Positions 33,586 to 46,800 of a stretch of DNA of 64,000 nt are shown here, in pieces. The position numbers were made by a program, and so were the translations under genes. The DNA comes from Holacanthus passer (Eukaryota; Chordata; Actinopteri; Pomacanthidae): positions 1 through 64,000 of the forward strand of contig JAFREQ010000225.1 of the NCBI GenBank assembly GCA_025331565.1, written 5' to 3'. Every line of letters begins with the position of its first letter. The stretch's first letter is position 1. Below the pieces are notes generated by a model. It was not told the origin of the DNA and ran no database searches. It saw only the letters and a list, made by a program, of their open reading frames with translations.

Positions 33586-33591
33586 AATAAA
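33586..33591 (+). promoter_or_regulatory. fam98a polyadenylation signal
   Basis: AATAAA about 650 bases after the stop codon, in a T-rich 3' UTR. It is the first good hexamer after the coding end. Confidence 0.65.
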
Positions 33592-33611
33592 ATCTGAAAT
33601 GAGAACATTAT

Positions 33612-34068
33612 CACTTTCTCGTTCAGTGATCTGATTAAGCCACTACGTCAATTTACCAAATTGAAAACTGGAACTGATTTAAGGATATATTTATTAAAAT
33701 AGGACTACTTGGATTAATACTGTAAAATATAAAGCTGAAATAATCACATGATGTCACATGAAATGCAAAGGGAAACTTGAAAAGCTTTTATTTTGAATGA
33801 CTGGGCTTATCGAATTAATATTTTATGTCGTGCATTCTACACAAATTCATTAGCTATATGAGTTGATTTTACAGATTCTATAAAATGGTTTAAAAACACA
33901 TAATTGGATAATTGACTTTCAAACTACTGACTAAAATTAGACCTTTATTTTGATTTAATTACTCTGGATGGTTTTCTGGGATCAAGGAAGTCAAACCGAT
34001 GATATTTTGATATGTTGTGAGATATAAGGCATGACGTAGTACTTGACACAGCTCAAATGATATTCAGA
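33612..34068. other. Spacer after fam98a, no gene seen
   Basis: AT-rich sequence without exon-like reading frames. Confidence 0.4.
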
Positions 34069-34545
34069 ATTAAGAGGGCAGGGACAGAAATTAAATTCAT
34101 GTGGATACCTGTACATATTGGTGTTAATGGAAATGAGCTGGAAAAATATGCAAAAGGACCAACAGAGTGAAATAAGTATTGTCGTAAATGTAGCAAGGCT
34201 GGGGTACAAGTATAATTGAACATAAAATAAGGGCCCATACTACTAAAGTAGGAGGAATGAGAGGAAAAGGATGAGGACATTACATACATACATCAAGTAT
34301 TAGGTTTGGTCACACCACTGGTAGTATGCTACGTGTTGATGTGAACATCGTGGACTACAGGAAACAGACTATATTTTTATTCCGTAGTAGACATCAGCAA
34401 GAGGAACAGACAAAAAAATGACACTTCAAAGGAATCACATGACACTAGGCATTATAGAAGTGTGGCAGAGGAGTTCAGATGATATATGGTACAATGCTAT
34501 TCTCAGATTTTTAGAAAACATAGGAATTCATAGAACAATTTAATG
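34069..34545 (+). mobile_element. 3' fragment of an RNase H-bearing LINE (I/Nimb-like)
   Basis: GTEIKFMWIPVHIGVNGNEL (34,084-34,143) matches the end of an RNase H domain (usually WVPAHxGxxGNExAD). After stops, FGHTTGSMLRVDV (about 34,300) and NAILRFLENIGIHRT (about 34,490-34,535) fit the C-terminal tail of the same LINE class. Several stops and frame changes make it dead. It ends about 30 bases before the promoter-proximal repeat of the next gene. Confidence 0.6.
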
Positions 34546-34564
34546 CAATAGTATAGTAACCATT

Positions 34565-34650
34565 CTGATCCACACTCCAATCCAGTAGGTGGCGGTAAAG
34601 CACCTGAAAGTTGTTTCCCAACCGCCATTATACACCAAAAGAAGGAGGAG
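34565..34650 (+). promoter_or_regulatory. GGTGGCGGTAAA/CCAACCGCC repeat upstream of the ZNF318-like gene
   Basis: CAGTAGGTGGCGGTAAAGCA, then TTCCCAACCGCCATTATACA and CCAAAAGAAGGAGGAGG, sits about 180-250 bases before the ATG at 34,826. This is the same layout as before fam98a. A promoter role is inferred from position. Confidence 0.5.
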
Positions 34651-34825
34651 GAACATGGGGAGAATGATTGTGTGTCCGTTGTATTTTTGGTGGCAGCCGC
34701 AGCCATAGTCATACAACTGCAGACAATGAAAACACACTTTCGCAGTTGAGTGGAAAAAGTAGTAGGTTTGCTCGGAATTTTTTTTTCGGCGATGCGAGAC
34801 TTGGCATGCCGCCCTGAGCACGAAA

Positions 34826-37800
34826 ATGTACCGCCCAGGTAAACTTGTACACGGGCCGCCGCCGTTCGGACCTCCACCACCCCATGGCCCTTCTTTCAGA
34901 CTCGGAGGGCCCTGTAGTGTTCCTCCTCCCGGACACTTGCCCCAAGGACCTTGTGGACCATTTTCGCTCTCGGCACAGGATGACCATTTTAACCATAAGA
35001 GGCAACCAAGAGGGCATTTCATCAGGGTATGTAACAATTAGGCTAAGTTAGCTAACGTTACATGATTTAAATAAGAGTTTGGTTAGCGTATTCCTAACAG
35101 AACACAACAAACAGGTTTTCTAGTCCTCCGTGAGAATTTGCTACAAATCTAACGAGCTACTTTATGTCTGTGACTTGCATCAGAAAAATGGTCGCTTGAG
35201 GAAACAGCTTCACATCTTTTTGTATGCATTTCTCAAACAAATGACAATTTTCCCTATGATTTCTCGCAATTTTTGGGCAAATACAGTAGCATGCTAAAGT
35301 TTGGGTACCCCTGGTCAAAATTTCTGTGACTGTGGATGACGCGATTTCCCAAAGTCATAAAGTTAAACATGACATATTTCTCTAATATGTTAAGCCATGT
35401 TACTTTTTTATCTTCAACAGTTTAAAAATAACAAAACAGGAAAAGGCCCCAAAGCAAAAGTTTGGGTACCCTGCAAAGCTACTGAGTAACTCCCACACTG
35501 TTCACAGCTTGTGAACACTTTTTAGTAGCCAGGTAAGAGTCTTTAAGATAAGATAAGATAAAGCTTTATTTGTCCCACAATGGGGAAATTCACAAATTAC
35601 AGCAGCAAAGGGGCTAGAGCAGTTAAATAGTACAGAGAGCAGTTTAAACAGGCTAAAAAGACGATATTAACAAATTTACATTAGAAATTCACACGAGGCT
35701 TGCATTATTGGATTAAATATGAGATGTGAAATATTAAATGCTCAAATACTAAATATTGCACATGGACTAGAATGAAGTGAAATATGAAATATTACATCCT
35801 TAATACAAAATATTGCATCTTGAATAGAATGAAGTGAAATATGAAATACTAAACACAAAATATTGCATACTGATTACAATGAAGTGAAATATGAGATACT
35901 AAACTCAAAATATTGCACACTGACTACAATGAAGTGAAATATGAAATACTAAACGCAAAAATATTGCACATCAATCCTTGTTGGGATTTTCACCCTTTCT
36001 TTCTTGAAAAGGCTTCTAGTTCTGTGATATTTTTGGGCTGTCTTGCATGCGCTGCGAGTATTTTTGATGATTTTTTTTTTTAGGTTAGTGGACTGTGAGG
36101 GCAATGACCTTCACCTTGCACCTCTTGAGGTAGTCCATTGTGGACTGGGTTGAAGTGTGTTTAAGATCATTATCCTCTTGTAGAAGCCATCCTCTTTTTG
36201 TCTTCAGCTTTTTTACAGTGTGATGTTTGCTTCCAGAATTTGCTAGTAATTAATTGAGTTTATTCTTCCTCTACCAGTGAAATGTTCCCTTTGCCACTGG
36301 CTGCAACACAAACCTGAAGCATGATCAATTCACCCTTGTGCTTAACAGTTGGAGAGTTTCACAAAATTCTGCAACTTTTTTCCCCAAACATGCAGTTGCT
36401 CATTGCAACCAAAAAGTTCTATTTTAACTTCATCAGTCCACAGGATACATCATGTTTCTTAAGTTAGTTTGTTCTTTGAAAACTTCTGACGCAAAACTTC
36501 GTGGTGAAGGAAGGAAAGGTTTTCTTCTGATGACTCTTACATTAAGGTCATATGAAGGTGTCACTGCACTAACACTTCAGAGTCTGTTAAATCTTCCTGC
36601 AGGTCTCTTGAGGTCTAATAAGGCTTTTGATTTGCCTTTCTATCTTCTCATGACCTTCTCCTGGTTTGTTTGCATCACTTATTTAAATTTTTAGTGTGCT
36701 AGGCAGCTGCTTAGAGGAGCCCTTGGCAGCTGATTGTTGGGACAAGTTTGAGGAGTCATAGTCTTTCTAAAGCTTTGAAATTTGCATCACTTGGCCTTTC
36801 CTAATGCTGATTGTGAACATGCCATAGTCCTGACAAGCCAACCTAGTTCTGAGAATTCAGAATTTATCTGAGAACTTACATCACTTAGGGTACCCAAAGT
36901 TTTGCATGGTGCTCATTTCCTTTTTTTCACTCTATAAATGTTCAAAACAAAAAAATATACATATCTTGCTTAAAATGTTTCATCTTTAACTTTATGCCTG
37001 GAGTTTAGTTCATCCTCTACTTTCTTAGCTATTCACAGTAACAGAACCAGGGGTACCCAAACATTTGCTTGCCACTGTATGGCACGGGTCATGGGACTGA
37101 TGAAGGTAGCCAAAAATCTTGGTGGTTTACTGTCCTCCGTCTTTTCGCTGTAGGGTGTATTTTAAAAAAGGTTTATATATATCTTATATGCAGTGGTATT
37201 TATTCAACATTAGCCAGCTTAAGCCCAGTAACTTCAGAGGTTGGTATGAGACTCCCTCCATAGTCCATAGAATACCACAGCATGTAAACTCAGCTGCATG
37301 TCCTCAGAGGACACGGTGGTTTGTTTTTGGAATTATCTTCTTGTGGTAGGTGTGGTCAATATGAATGGGATAGACAGTACTCTGGTATCAATTTTGATTA
37401 TACTGTGCTCACTGGTAGAGCCCTTGTTTTGCTTGACCAACAAGAAAGTTTGAAGATTCATTGGTTTGGAAGACTCATCAAGCCTAACCCTAACCCTAAC
37501 CCGTCATCAGCTTATGCCAGCCAATCATGTGGAGCATGAGCCAAACATGAGAGCCCGTGGTACTTGAAATGGCTGAAAGCGCTGCACAAAACAAGGCTGG
37601 CTGCAACATCCATTATATGGCCATGATTGGGGTTTGGGACAACGAGCAAAAAATGATGATGTAAAATTAATGTCAGAGGACAGTGGTTGCATTGGGTTGT
37701 AATACAAGTAATCTTTTCTATTGCCTCAAATCAAAACACATTCTGGGATATCAGGAAAGCAATAGAATGCATCCTCCTCAAATGTCAAGTGAATCCTTGC

Positions 37801-40800
37801 GCAGTGGTGAAAAGAAAAAACAGCTCTGGAAATTACTTACAAGGTTTTGTATTTTTTTTCTGTTATTGTAGTTTTGTTCTTCAAATACTTATGTGCCATG
37901 TGAAGTATGCCCCAGTAATATAGTTAACAGTACAGTAAGCTTTGCAGTTGCCATATCAGTGCTTTACATCTATATTGAAATTTTAAGAAAAATGAATATA
38001 CCATATACCACAAATATAACACACACAAACACACACCGTTAAAGTACATGCTTCAAGTTATAGTGTGATATATATTTTAGGCCATACCGCCCAGCCCTAG
38101 CTAGCTGTAGTTCCATCTACTTTTGATGGCACACTAAATGTTTCTGTTAAACAGAGAACATTTTTATGGTTAGGTGTCATGTCTTACATAATTAAGCTCA
38201 AAGGTTGTAATTGTAAATGTAAAGTTAGGACTGTTGAAAGGCTTCATGAAAAGTGCTGTTTGTACTATCTGAAAGTAATGAAAATCTAATATTAATATTA
38301 ATGCAGAAATTACTAATTACCCTTATTGACTCCATATTTACATGGCATGTAAAACTGGCTACAAAGCTTTTGCTTCTTGCAGCAATAATTTAATTTTGGT
38401 CCTGTGCAACCACAGAACTGTTTCTTAGGCAAGTGACTTGGCTGCCATGCAGTTACTTTCTACAAACTTACCATTTTCCTGACAAACATACTGCATCAGT
38501 TATTTTAGGTGCATAATGTCGGACACCTTGTTCAAAGTAGAAGTATTTTTTGTTTTGTTTTTTCAAGAAAAACAGACTGTTTATCAACAATGCTTTTTTC
38601 CATCCTACATATTGCATAAGTTTAAACTTTTATGCAACCTGAAAGACTTTTGGACTATTAGTTGTTATTACTTTTTTACTATTACCATTATAAAATGGAG
38701 TTTAAACTCCTATTTTATGCCATTTATTTAGTAGAAATGATGATATGATACTGTAATACGTATTTTTATTAATACGGTCAACAATGTTTAATAGGCAGTG
38801 ACCTTTCTATTTTGTTTCCATGTTTTGCAGTAAAAAATATAAATGAATCAAGGATTGGCAGAGACATTGGATCTTGCTGAAAGGTGCAGCATTCCTCAAT
38901 AGCTGGAAAAAAGAAAGCTTGCAGAAGAAAGTACACGACTGATTAACTTTGAAAGCTTTTTGGTCATTGTTGCTTCAGACATGGAAAGATATCATTTGAA
39001 TTGTGTCAGCTAATCTATTTGATTTGTTAATATGGAAAAAATAAGTTTTCAATGAGTGCATTTTTTTGAAATGTCATGTTTAAAATCACCTGAGGAAATA
39101 TAATTAATCAATGCAAATTCAGTTTAGTTTTTCAAAGACCAAAAGTGTCATTCCTCCAATTTTTTCAGTTGGTCTTACCCATGCTAGCGCCATGACTAAA
39201 AAGGCCCGTTCACACCAGAAAGTTGCGGAGTGAAATCTATTTGCATGCCGTTGCAAAATATGGGGTTCTAGAAGCTTTATGACTTAGGGATAAGAAAATA
39301 AATCTCTGTGCTTTTTACCAGGCCATGTACTCTCCCTGGCATTTTGTTTGTCATTATCTCATCGTCTAATTCAATAAAGGGGTAGAACTCTCCCAGCTTG
39401 TGTGCTTACTAACGTCAATCACTGGCCTTAATTGAGAGGGCATTGGTCTATTAAAACTTTTTCTTGGCTAAAAAGTCACAATTATTACTTTTGTTATTGT
39501 AAATAATGTTTAAAACCAGTATATTGTTTATTTTAGTAACAAGCAATAGAAGAAATAAGAGTTTTACTTTTGCCCATCAACTTGACTATTTTGCGTGCCA
39601 TATACAGTATGTGGTATGCAATGTATCATTTATTTCATTTATGCTATGTGTAGTAACTTAAAACAGGGTCTTCCTTCTGCTGTGTTTTGTTTTGTCTCAC
39701 AAAGGGAATTCAACATTGCTACTACAAAATATATCAGGAGTTTAAAAGAAAACCATTTTGCTGTCTTTCTTTCAGCTGCTCCATTTTTGTCTTTACTGTG
39801 GTTTAAATAGAAACGGCTTTTCCCCACCCAAAAATTTGGAATGCACACAAAAATATTTATCATTGTGTATAAATGTAAAAAGAAAATCTGCATCTAAAAA
39901 AATAAATAAGGTTTGCAAATGATACACACAAATATCTCTTGTCTCAAACAAATGTCATAGAAATTCACATATAAACAGTATGCAATTAAAAGTATTGGCA
40001 GTTTCATCAAAAATATATTTGGATGTTGTTACATTCATATTCAAAGTGCATGAACCTGCATTTACAAACTTGTCTTTGTGTCACCTGTCATTTGTGAACT
40101 GTATTTGTGTGTGGGGTTTTTGAGAGTGCCCTGCTGTGGCACGATTTACAAATCAAGTGTTACATTTGCGTAGTCTGCAAATATGAACTACAAATCAGAT
40201 GGCACCTTCCTTGTCCACCAATGCTGTAAGCATAGGTTCGAGGTTATGATTTAAAGTGATTGTAACGTAACGTACCGTTACATCTGCGCAGTGTGTAATT
40301 ATGAATTAGAACACAAGGAGAGAACGAACATCAAACAGCTGCCCGGCATCTGGTAGCTGCTCTCCACAGGTAAGCGAAAAATCTCCTGTTGTGCATTGTA
40401 CAAATACTCTGCTACAAATACAACCACCAGTGGAAATACATGCTTTGCCATTGCTTATCATAACAACACTGTCTTGAGTATGTCAAGTGTAGAAAATGTG
40501 TGATGTAAAGCAAAAAGGGAGTACCGTATATAATTAAAGTACAACATGACCATATAATGTACAATTTATCTGTCTACTGTTAATGCGGTGCTACTGATAG
40601 GTGAAATACCTGACCCCAAACTATAATATAGCAAAACCTGACTCCTGTATCACTTGGTATCATGTATAAATCCAACTATATTTAGTACATCTCCTTGATA
40701 CTAGGTATTTTAAAGAGAATTTGCCTTATTTTAAGATTGTCTGTCAACCCTAAATATTCCAGAAGAGCTTTGCAAGATTAAGTGTTTCATTGGTTCAAAC

Positions 40801-43800
40801 AGCTATCACCCACATCACCCTGATTCCCAAGGATTTACTACTTTACCTACAGTTTATGTCCTGGACTTATAGATAATACACACAACGAGATAATTGTATA
40901 CTATAACCACTAACAGCACAGGGCAATAAATAGCTGTAAATTTATTAAGGATCTGTTATTTGAATGTGTATTGACTCAGACAACTCTGCTGGGAAAGTTT
41001 CCCAGAGATGCAGACAGAGAGTCTTCATCCCTGAAGCATTTTCTCTTGTTAAAGTGAAGCAAGAAATACATCTGTCACAGTAGCTTGTTTTCAGTCTCAT
41101 AGTCACACTATCAAACTCTCTGAAGCAGTCAGAATGAATTTCTCTAGGTGTTAGCATTTTTGAGCTCCTCATCAAGGTATCATGTAAAGGTAATTCTTGG
41201 CTGCATGACAGATGATTCAGTCCCTGATCCGTTTCTGCAGTAAAGATGCTGACACTCAATTCATACTTGTCAAGAATTTATTTTCTCTGTTACCACCAAA
41301 CCCATTAATGGAGACACCAAAAACTTCCATGGGTTAATGTGGCTGAGATCCATTTTTGAAAATGTAATTTCCAAATATACAAATATTCTTACATTTGGCC
41401 CAATATCCCAGTATCCCACATTTTATGGAATGAATGCTATAGCTTATTTACAGTTTTCCAGCATTCAAACACAAAAAGTTAACTAGTTTATAATTACCAA
41501 AATGCCTTTCATTTCAGGTACACCACTGCTTTTTATTACTGTTGACTAGCATTTTCAATCAGTTGACCATGCCATTTGTGGCAAGATGCAGCTGATCAAC
41601 AGTAGGATGTGATATGACTCTCTGCCAAAGTGTAAAATATATTGTACATTGTCTGTGTTGTCACCACAGACCAAATGGCAAGTATACTGTGTATACTATG
41701 TATTACTCAAGATATAATTGAGCAAAACCTTTGAATGTATATAACTGTCCCTTGCATTTACAATTTATAATTTACAAAATATTTATAATTTGTAAATCAA
41801 ATAAATATCTTTAAAATGCTATTGCAGTTCTGTCTTGTATAGCCCTATACAACTAATTCTGAATACTCTCAGCCCCAGTGTAGCAGCTTCTCCATAGACA
41901 GTACAATGATTGCTTTGGGAGGCAGGCACCAAATCAGCCTTCCTGCAGAACCAGTGCACTCTCAGGTCCCACAATGGAATCCCACTCCTGTGAAACATCA
42001 TCCTCCAGACAACAGATATATGTATGTATATGTTAATTAATTGTTTTGTCAAAGTCTATGCTAGAACAGTTACACTACTGTACTTTTTGTGTTTGCTGGT
42101 GTTTGACATACATACATTGTTTATTTTCAGTGAACAAGCTGGGGAGGAATTCCTGAGATGCATTGCAGCCAACAAGCCTCTCCCAGACTATCTTAAAGGG
42201 AACATGGCATACAGCCTGGTTGATGCATTTAAGTCGGCTAATGTCTTGAAAGAAGCGGTCAAAACAGACCATTTCCAGAAGCATGTGACCAGGAGCAAAA
42301 GCCGTAGTCATGGCCGAAGTCTAGGCAAAACCTGGGGCAAATCTCAAGCCAAGAGCCATGAACGAAGCAAAAGCTGTTTACGCAGCCAAAGCAGAGGAAG
42401 GAGCAAAAGTTGTGCTCGTGGCAAAAGTCGAGTGAGAAGCAAAAGTGGGGAGAGAGGTAAATGCAGAGCTCGCAGTTGGAGTCGCAGCCAGAGCCGAAGC
42501 AAGAAGAGTCGTGCGTGGAGCAAGAGCCGAGTCATGAGGTCCAAGTCGCGAAGTAGCAGTGATGAAAAGAGCCATGCCAGAGACAAAAAAATGAAGAGGA
42601 GCCCCAGCCACATTTGCAGCAGTGTTGGCAGCAGTCATAATCTGACAGGGAATAGTCTCTTAGAAGGCCTGAAGCTGGTCATGAACAGCAAAATACTAGA
42701 AGAGCGTTTGCCCACCCTTAAAGAAGCCATCCTCACTATTCAGGTAGAGCTCATCATTGAATCTGCAAAATGTCTCATTTCAGTCGATTATGGGTGTAGA
42801 TCACAAAAAGTGTGATCCTTGAAGATAGTGTGTTTGGCTACACCAGTGTTACACCAAAAGCGTTTTCATAATATACACCTAATCCAAATGTTCCAAATAG
42901 TGAATAGTGGGAAATAGTAATGTTCTGTATTAAAACACTAAGCTTCATTATTTATCGTTGACGATTAACAAGTATTTACTAATGAATGACAAAGGTTTGT
43001 TACACTGAAACTATATTTTAGTTTTATTTGCTGGCAACAGAGTTAGTTCAACCATTTAATCATTCAGTCAGCTGTCAAACAACACTCTATGCAAGCACTA
43101 GATAAAATACTTTAAATTGCAGTTAGTGTGTGGGTTTCATTGATCTCCTGAGTTTCAGCATTGATTGAGCTGACCTGCAAAGACTTTAACACGGGTGTAT
43201 TCACACAGGCAGTTAAAATGATAGCATAGACTTGACTGTACCTCATTATTTCCCTCCTTGTTTTTATTAGTAGCCAAGCATGATAACAATGTATGTCGTT
43301 ATCTCTTCTGCACAGGCCTCAGATGAAAGCAAAAAAGTGCAATGTGTGGCTGATGAGCACAGACACCAGCAACATAACAGTCAAGAGAATTCAAAAACAC
43401 TGGAAAACGACAGTATGCTCCTTCCTCATGACAGAGTAGGCAGTGACTTCTCTTGGCTCCGGGCGCAAAGTCAGGAGGACTCCACAGTCTGGAAAGCTGA
43501 TGAGCCTGAAGATGAAGAGATGTTTTTGTATGGGAATGAAGACACTGGAGCAAAACAAGTCAGTAAGTCCTCTACTGCACTTTTTTCAGCATTTTCCCAG
43601 ATTGGAGAACATGCCAAACTACAGGAAATGGGCAATTTTGCTCTTGGCAGTCAACAACATCATCAGAACAAGTCCATATTGCGTAGCACTGGGGATGTGC
43701 TTGATTTGAAGCAACCCCTTCAAATGACTTCTTCAAGCGTAGCCTCTGCCAATCTGGACAGCATTGAGTGTGAGAAGATCAAGAACATATTAAAAGGTCT

Positions 43801-46800
43801 TGGCACAGCAGACATCAGTGAGATCATGGTGAAAATTCAGGAGCAGAAGGAGGAAAAACAGCTGTCTCTTGCCTTTCCTGCTACAGACCCAAAAGCAGCA
43901 GGCTTAGCTTTGCCAGCACTGAGTGACCCGAATGTACAGCAAGATCTGGAGTCCCTACAATCACTGATCAAAGGTGAGAATCCTGTATTGAATGAAAGAT
44001 TTGACGTAATCATTCACCTTGTTAAATTATAGTTTTTTATATTTGTTATTTACTAGTCATTAGGGGTGTCACTGCACAGGTATTGGTGACAAACATAGGC
44101 TGTATAAAACATGGACGTAGCCTCCGTGATGTCACCCGTAGATTTCTGACGAGCAATTTTGAAGCCAATTTTAGGGCGCTGCCATGTTGGCAGTGGTGAT
44201 GTCGCCTAACTCCGGTTAATCCAAATATGGACAAAGAGGTGGCGTGAGGGTGGAGCTGAATGAAGCCTGATGAAACATGCTCACCAACCTAAACAGCTAA
44301 CCCTGTGGTACTAGTCCACTTCGGCACTGGTTACAGTACTTTAATAGGCCGGCTTAATGTTATATGTCAACATTTCAGCCTCTAGCTGATCACAATCAGT
44401 CAGTTTCTAAAGCATAATAAACTTAAAATGTCTGTTTTAGCAATAATATTAATATGAATAATAACATTTGAGTTTGTGGACCGTCAAATTTTATTTTACT
44501 GTTTAGCTTCAATAACCAACTCCAGCTTAACTGATAACATCTGGGTTAACGTTATTTCTGGAAACATTCAGAAATTAGAGAAAACTTTATTGTATGTGCA
44601 CACAGTTCAGTTTAAGACTACACAACGTTAGTTAACAAACATGGAGGGTCTTTGTTTTCCAACCTCACACACGCTTTTTATTGAAAAGTATTATCACTTC
44701 GGTGGTGCAGCAGTTTTAATAACTGAGGCTACCAGACACTCCCGTTAGCATTGTTAGCTTAGCTCAGCCTCCACTGTCTCCCCCCGGAGAAACTCATCCT
44801 GGACACCCAAGAGGAACACAGTCAACACGGCAGCACAGTCAAACTCCAGCCAACAAGCAGCTCCACAAACACCAGAACAGACACACCGAGAAAACAGTGC
44901 AGAGGTCCCAGACAAAGACACCACACTGGAGCCTGATGCCAATTCATTAGCTGGCAACTTACTAGTAAACGAAAAAACGGGAGTGCTGACTTTTTGGACA
45001 GTCTGTTAATATAATTAACCACTCAGCAAGCTGTGTTATTTATCCAGTATTTACATGAAAAATTATCTGAAAGACAAAAACAGCCAGCAGGCATCTGTCA
45101 ATCAAAGTGAAGCACTCTTCATTATGCACAATTTCAGATTTTAAACGAGTGTGTTATGAAAAAATTCACCCCCCCCCTACAGTTTTCATGAAGGGGAAAA
45201 TCAGCTAAAGAGATCAAAGCCATTTTTTTGTACCAGGCTGTAAACATGTTTTCTTCTGCTGTCAAGTTAGACATTTTAACATGGGGTTCAAATGTAATTG
45301 ACTTCCTTTTGGAGCCTGCCCCTAGTGTTCATTCGAGGAATTGCAGCCAGTTTCAAATGTTAAGTTGACAGTAACCTGTAAGTCTTCCGATCTGTAAAAC
45401 GTGTGGATGCATTGTTAATGACTAGGTTATTTGTCTGTTGATGTCTGTTTACTTATTTAACTAATGGTTGTCATTTAGAATTATGTGTCAAGTTAATTTG
45501 GGATTTGTTTCTCTACAGTTGTCAAGAATGAGATTTTGTGACAGCTGAACATGGAGGTGTACCCATTAAGTTGGAAACTGCTGCCACCTGGCTTGATGAT
45601 TTATCTTCTCTGCTTTTATTATTGAACCCTTGTTGTAGAATTCAGGATTATGTTTTTGTTCTGTCTTCCTTAAGTGACAAAGGAGGAGCGGGCAAAAAGA
45701 GATGGCAGTGGCACATCTCAAACATCCTCTGATAAACACAAGGTAAAGGATTTCCAAGCTGTGTCATTTACTACCCAAAATCTGAGTGGTAAAGTTGACT
45801 ATGTTAAAGAATGTCATAACGAAGAAAGAAGTTGTCACTTGTTTCCCAGGCAGGTGATGATAAGGAAAGGGAGAGGGAGAAACAAGCCAGAATGAGTAAA
45901 ATGGAATCCCTGATGAAAGAACTGGATGGATTGTTGAAACAGGATGGTAAAGCAGTTTTCTCTAATGACAACCCTGTATTTACTATTTTCTTTATTGTCT
46001 TCCACATGCTAACATACATATTCATTCATATGCCTCATTTTATCATCCATTTGCAGGATTGAGTTTTCTAGCACCAGTAATTGGATTTTACTGCCAGAAG
46101 TGTGAGGAGTTCATTGGAGATTTGAATAGTGCTGAAAATCATGCAGCCATTCACCACCATAGTAACTCTACCAGTGTAAGTATACTTCTTATATACCCCT
46201 GTGTGGAAAGAGAAAGCCAACATTATAAGATGAAGAGCCTTTATGTGTCCCACTTTGAGTCATACACACACACAAACATGCTACATGCATTGGGAAATTC
46301 AATCTCTGCATTTAACCCATTTGTGGGTGCACAGCACACGAAACACAACAACCAAACGGGGCAGTGGGCAGCTATTTATTGGAAGCGCCCGGGGAGCAGA
46401 TCTTCAGGGGAGTAAGGTGCCTTGCTCAGGGGCACTTAGATGGTGGAAAGGGGAAAGGAGTGTCCATGTTGCTCCTCTTAGGCTTGCAAGGGCTGGTCTG
46501 GTCCATCTGGTCCCAACTCCGGTCCAGGTATCTTGTCGAACTAGCAACCTTCCAGTTGATGCCCCGCTTCTCTGACCACTAGTCCACCGTCTCTCCCAAA
46601 CATTCAGTGTATTCTTTATCAAAGCCTGATGTATCTAATTCCTCTGTGCCATAGAGCTCCATTGTTGTTCAAAAACTACTAAAAACATGTCAGTGAGCCA
46701 CACAGTTGCATTGGGTGACATGTTTCTTTTTTGTATTTTTGATTCAATTACATGTACACCATCCTGCTGCCTCAAATACTCACTAATCCGCTGCTGAAAA

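Larger units (their letters stand above)
35283..37081 (-). mobile_element. Tc1-like element, badly decayed, in intron 1 of the ZNF318-like gene
   Basis: The left end CAGTAGCATGCTAAAGTTTG, then GGTACCCC, and the right end GGGGTACCCAAACATTTGCT, then TGCCACTGTA, are inverted partners beside TA. Inner copies of the tttgggtaccc motif occur near 35,460 and 36,890. Words of a minus-strand Tc1 transposase survive (for example cttcatcagtccacaggata, 36,427-36,446), but no frame is open. A LINE tail with a tandem array is inserted at about 35,543-35,975. Confidence 0.8.
37082..42130 (+). other. Rest of the intron between exon 1 and exon 42,131
   Basis: It holds a short telomere-like run (37,483-37,502), a possible decayed exon at 38,833-38,990, and otherwise AT-rich sequence. 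The 104-codon minus frame at 40,945-41,259 has no recognisable domain and no splice context, so I do not call it a gene. Confidence 0.4.

Noticed and set aside
34540..35037. Minus-strand frames overlapping exon 1 of the ZNF318-like gene
   Set aside because: GC-rich shadow frames with glycine/proline composition mirrored from the plus strand.
35718..35972. Possible CRISPR-like array
   Set aside because: Units are contiguous near-identical repeats without unique spacers, in a eukaryotic LINE 3' UTR.
40945..41259. 104-codon minus-strand open frame
   Set aside because: No recognisable family or splice sites, and it lies within an intron; treated as chance.
42344..42638. Leucine-rich minus frames near 42.4-42.6 kb
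   Set aside because: Shadows of the RS-rich exon of the ZNF318-like gene.
46059..46415. 118-codon frame extending past the zinc-finger exon
   Set aside because: Only 46,057-46,175 is exon; reading beyond the GTAAGT donor is intron and SINE sequence.
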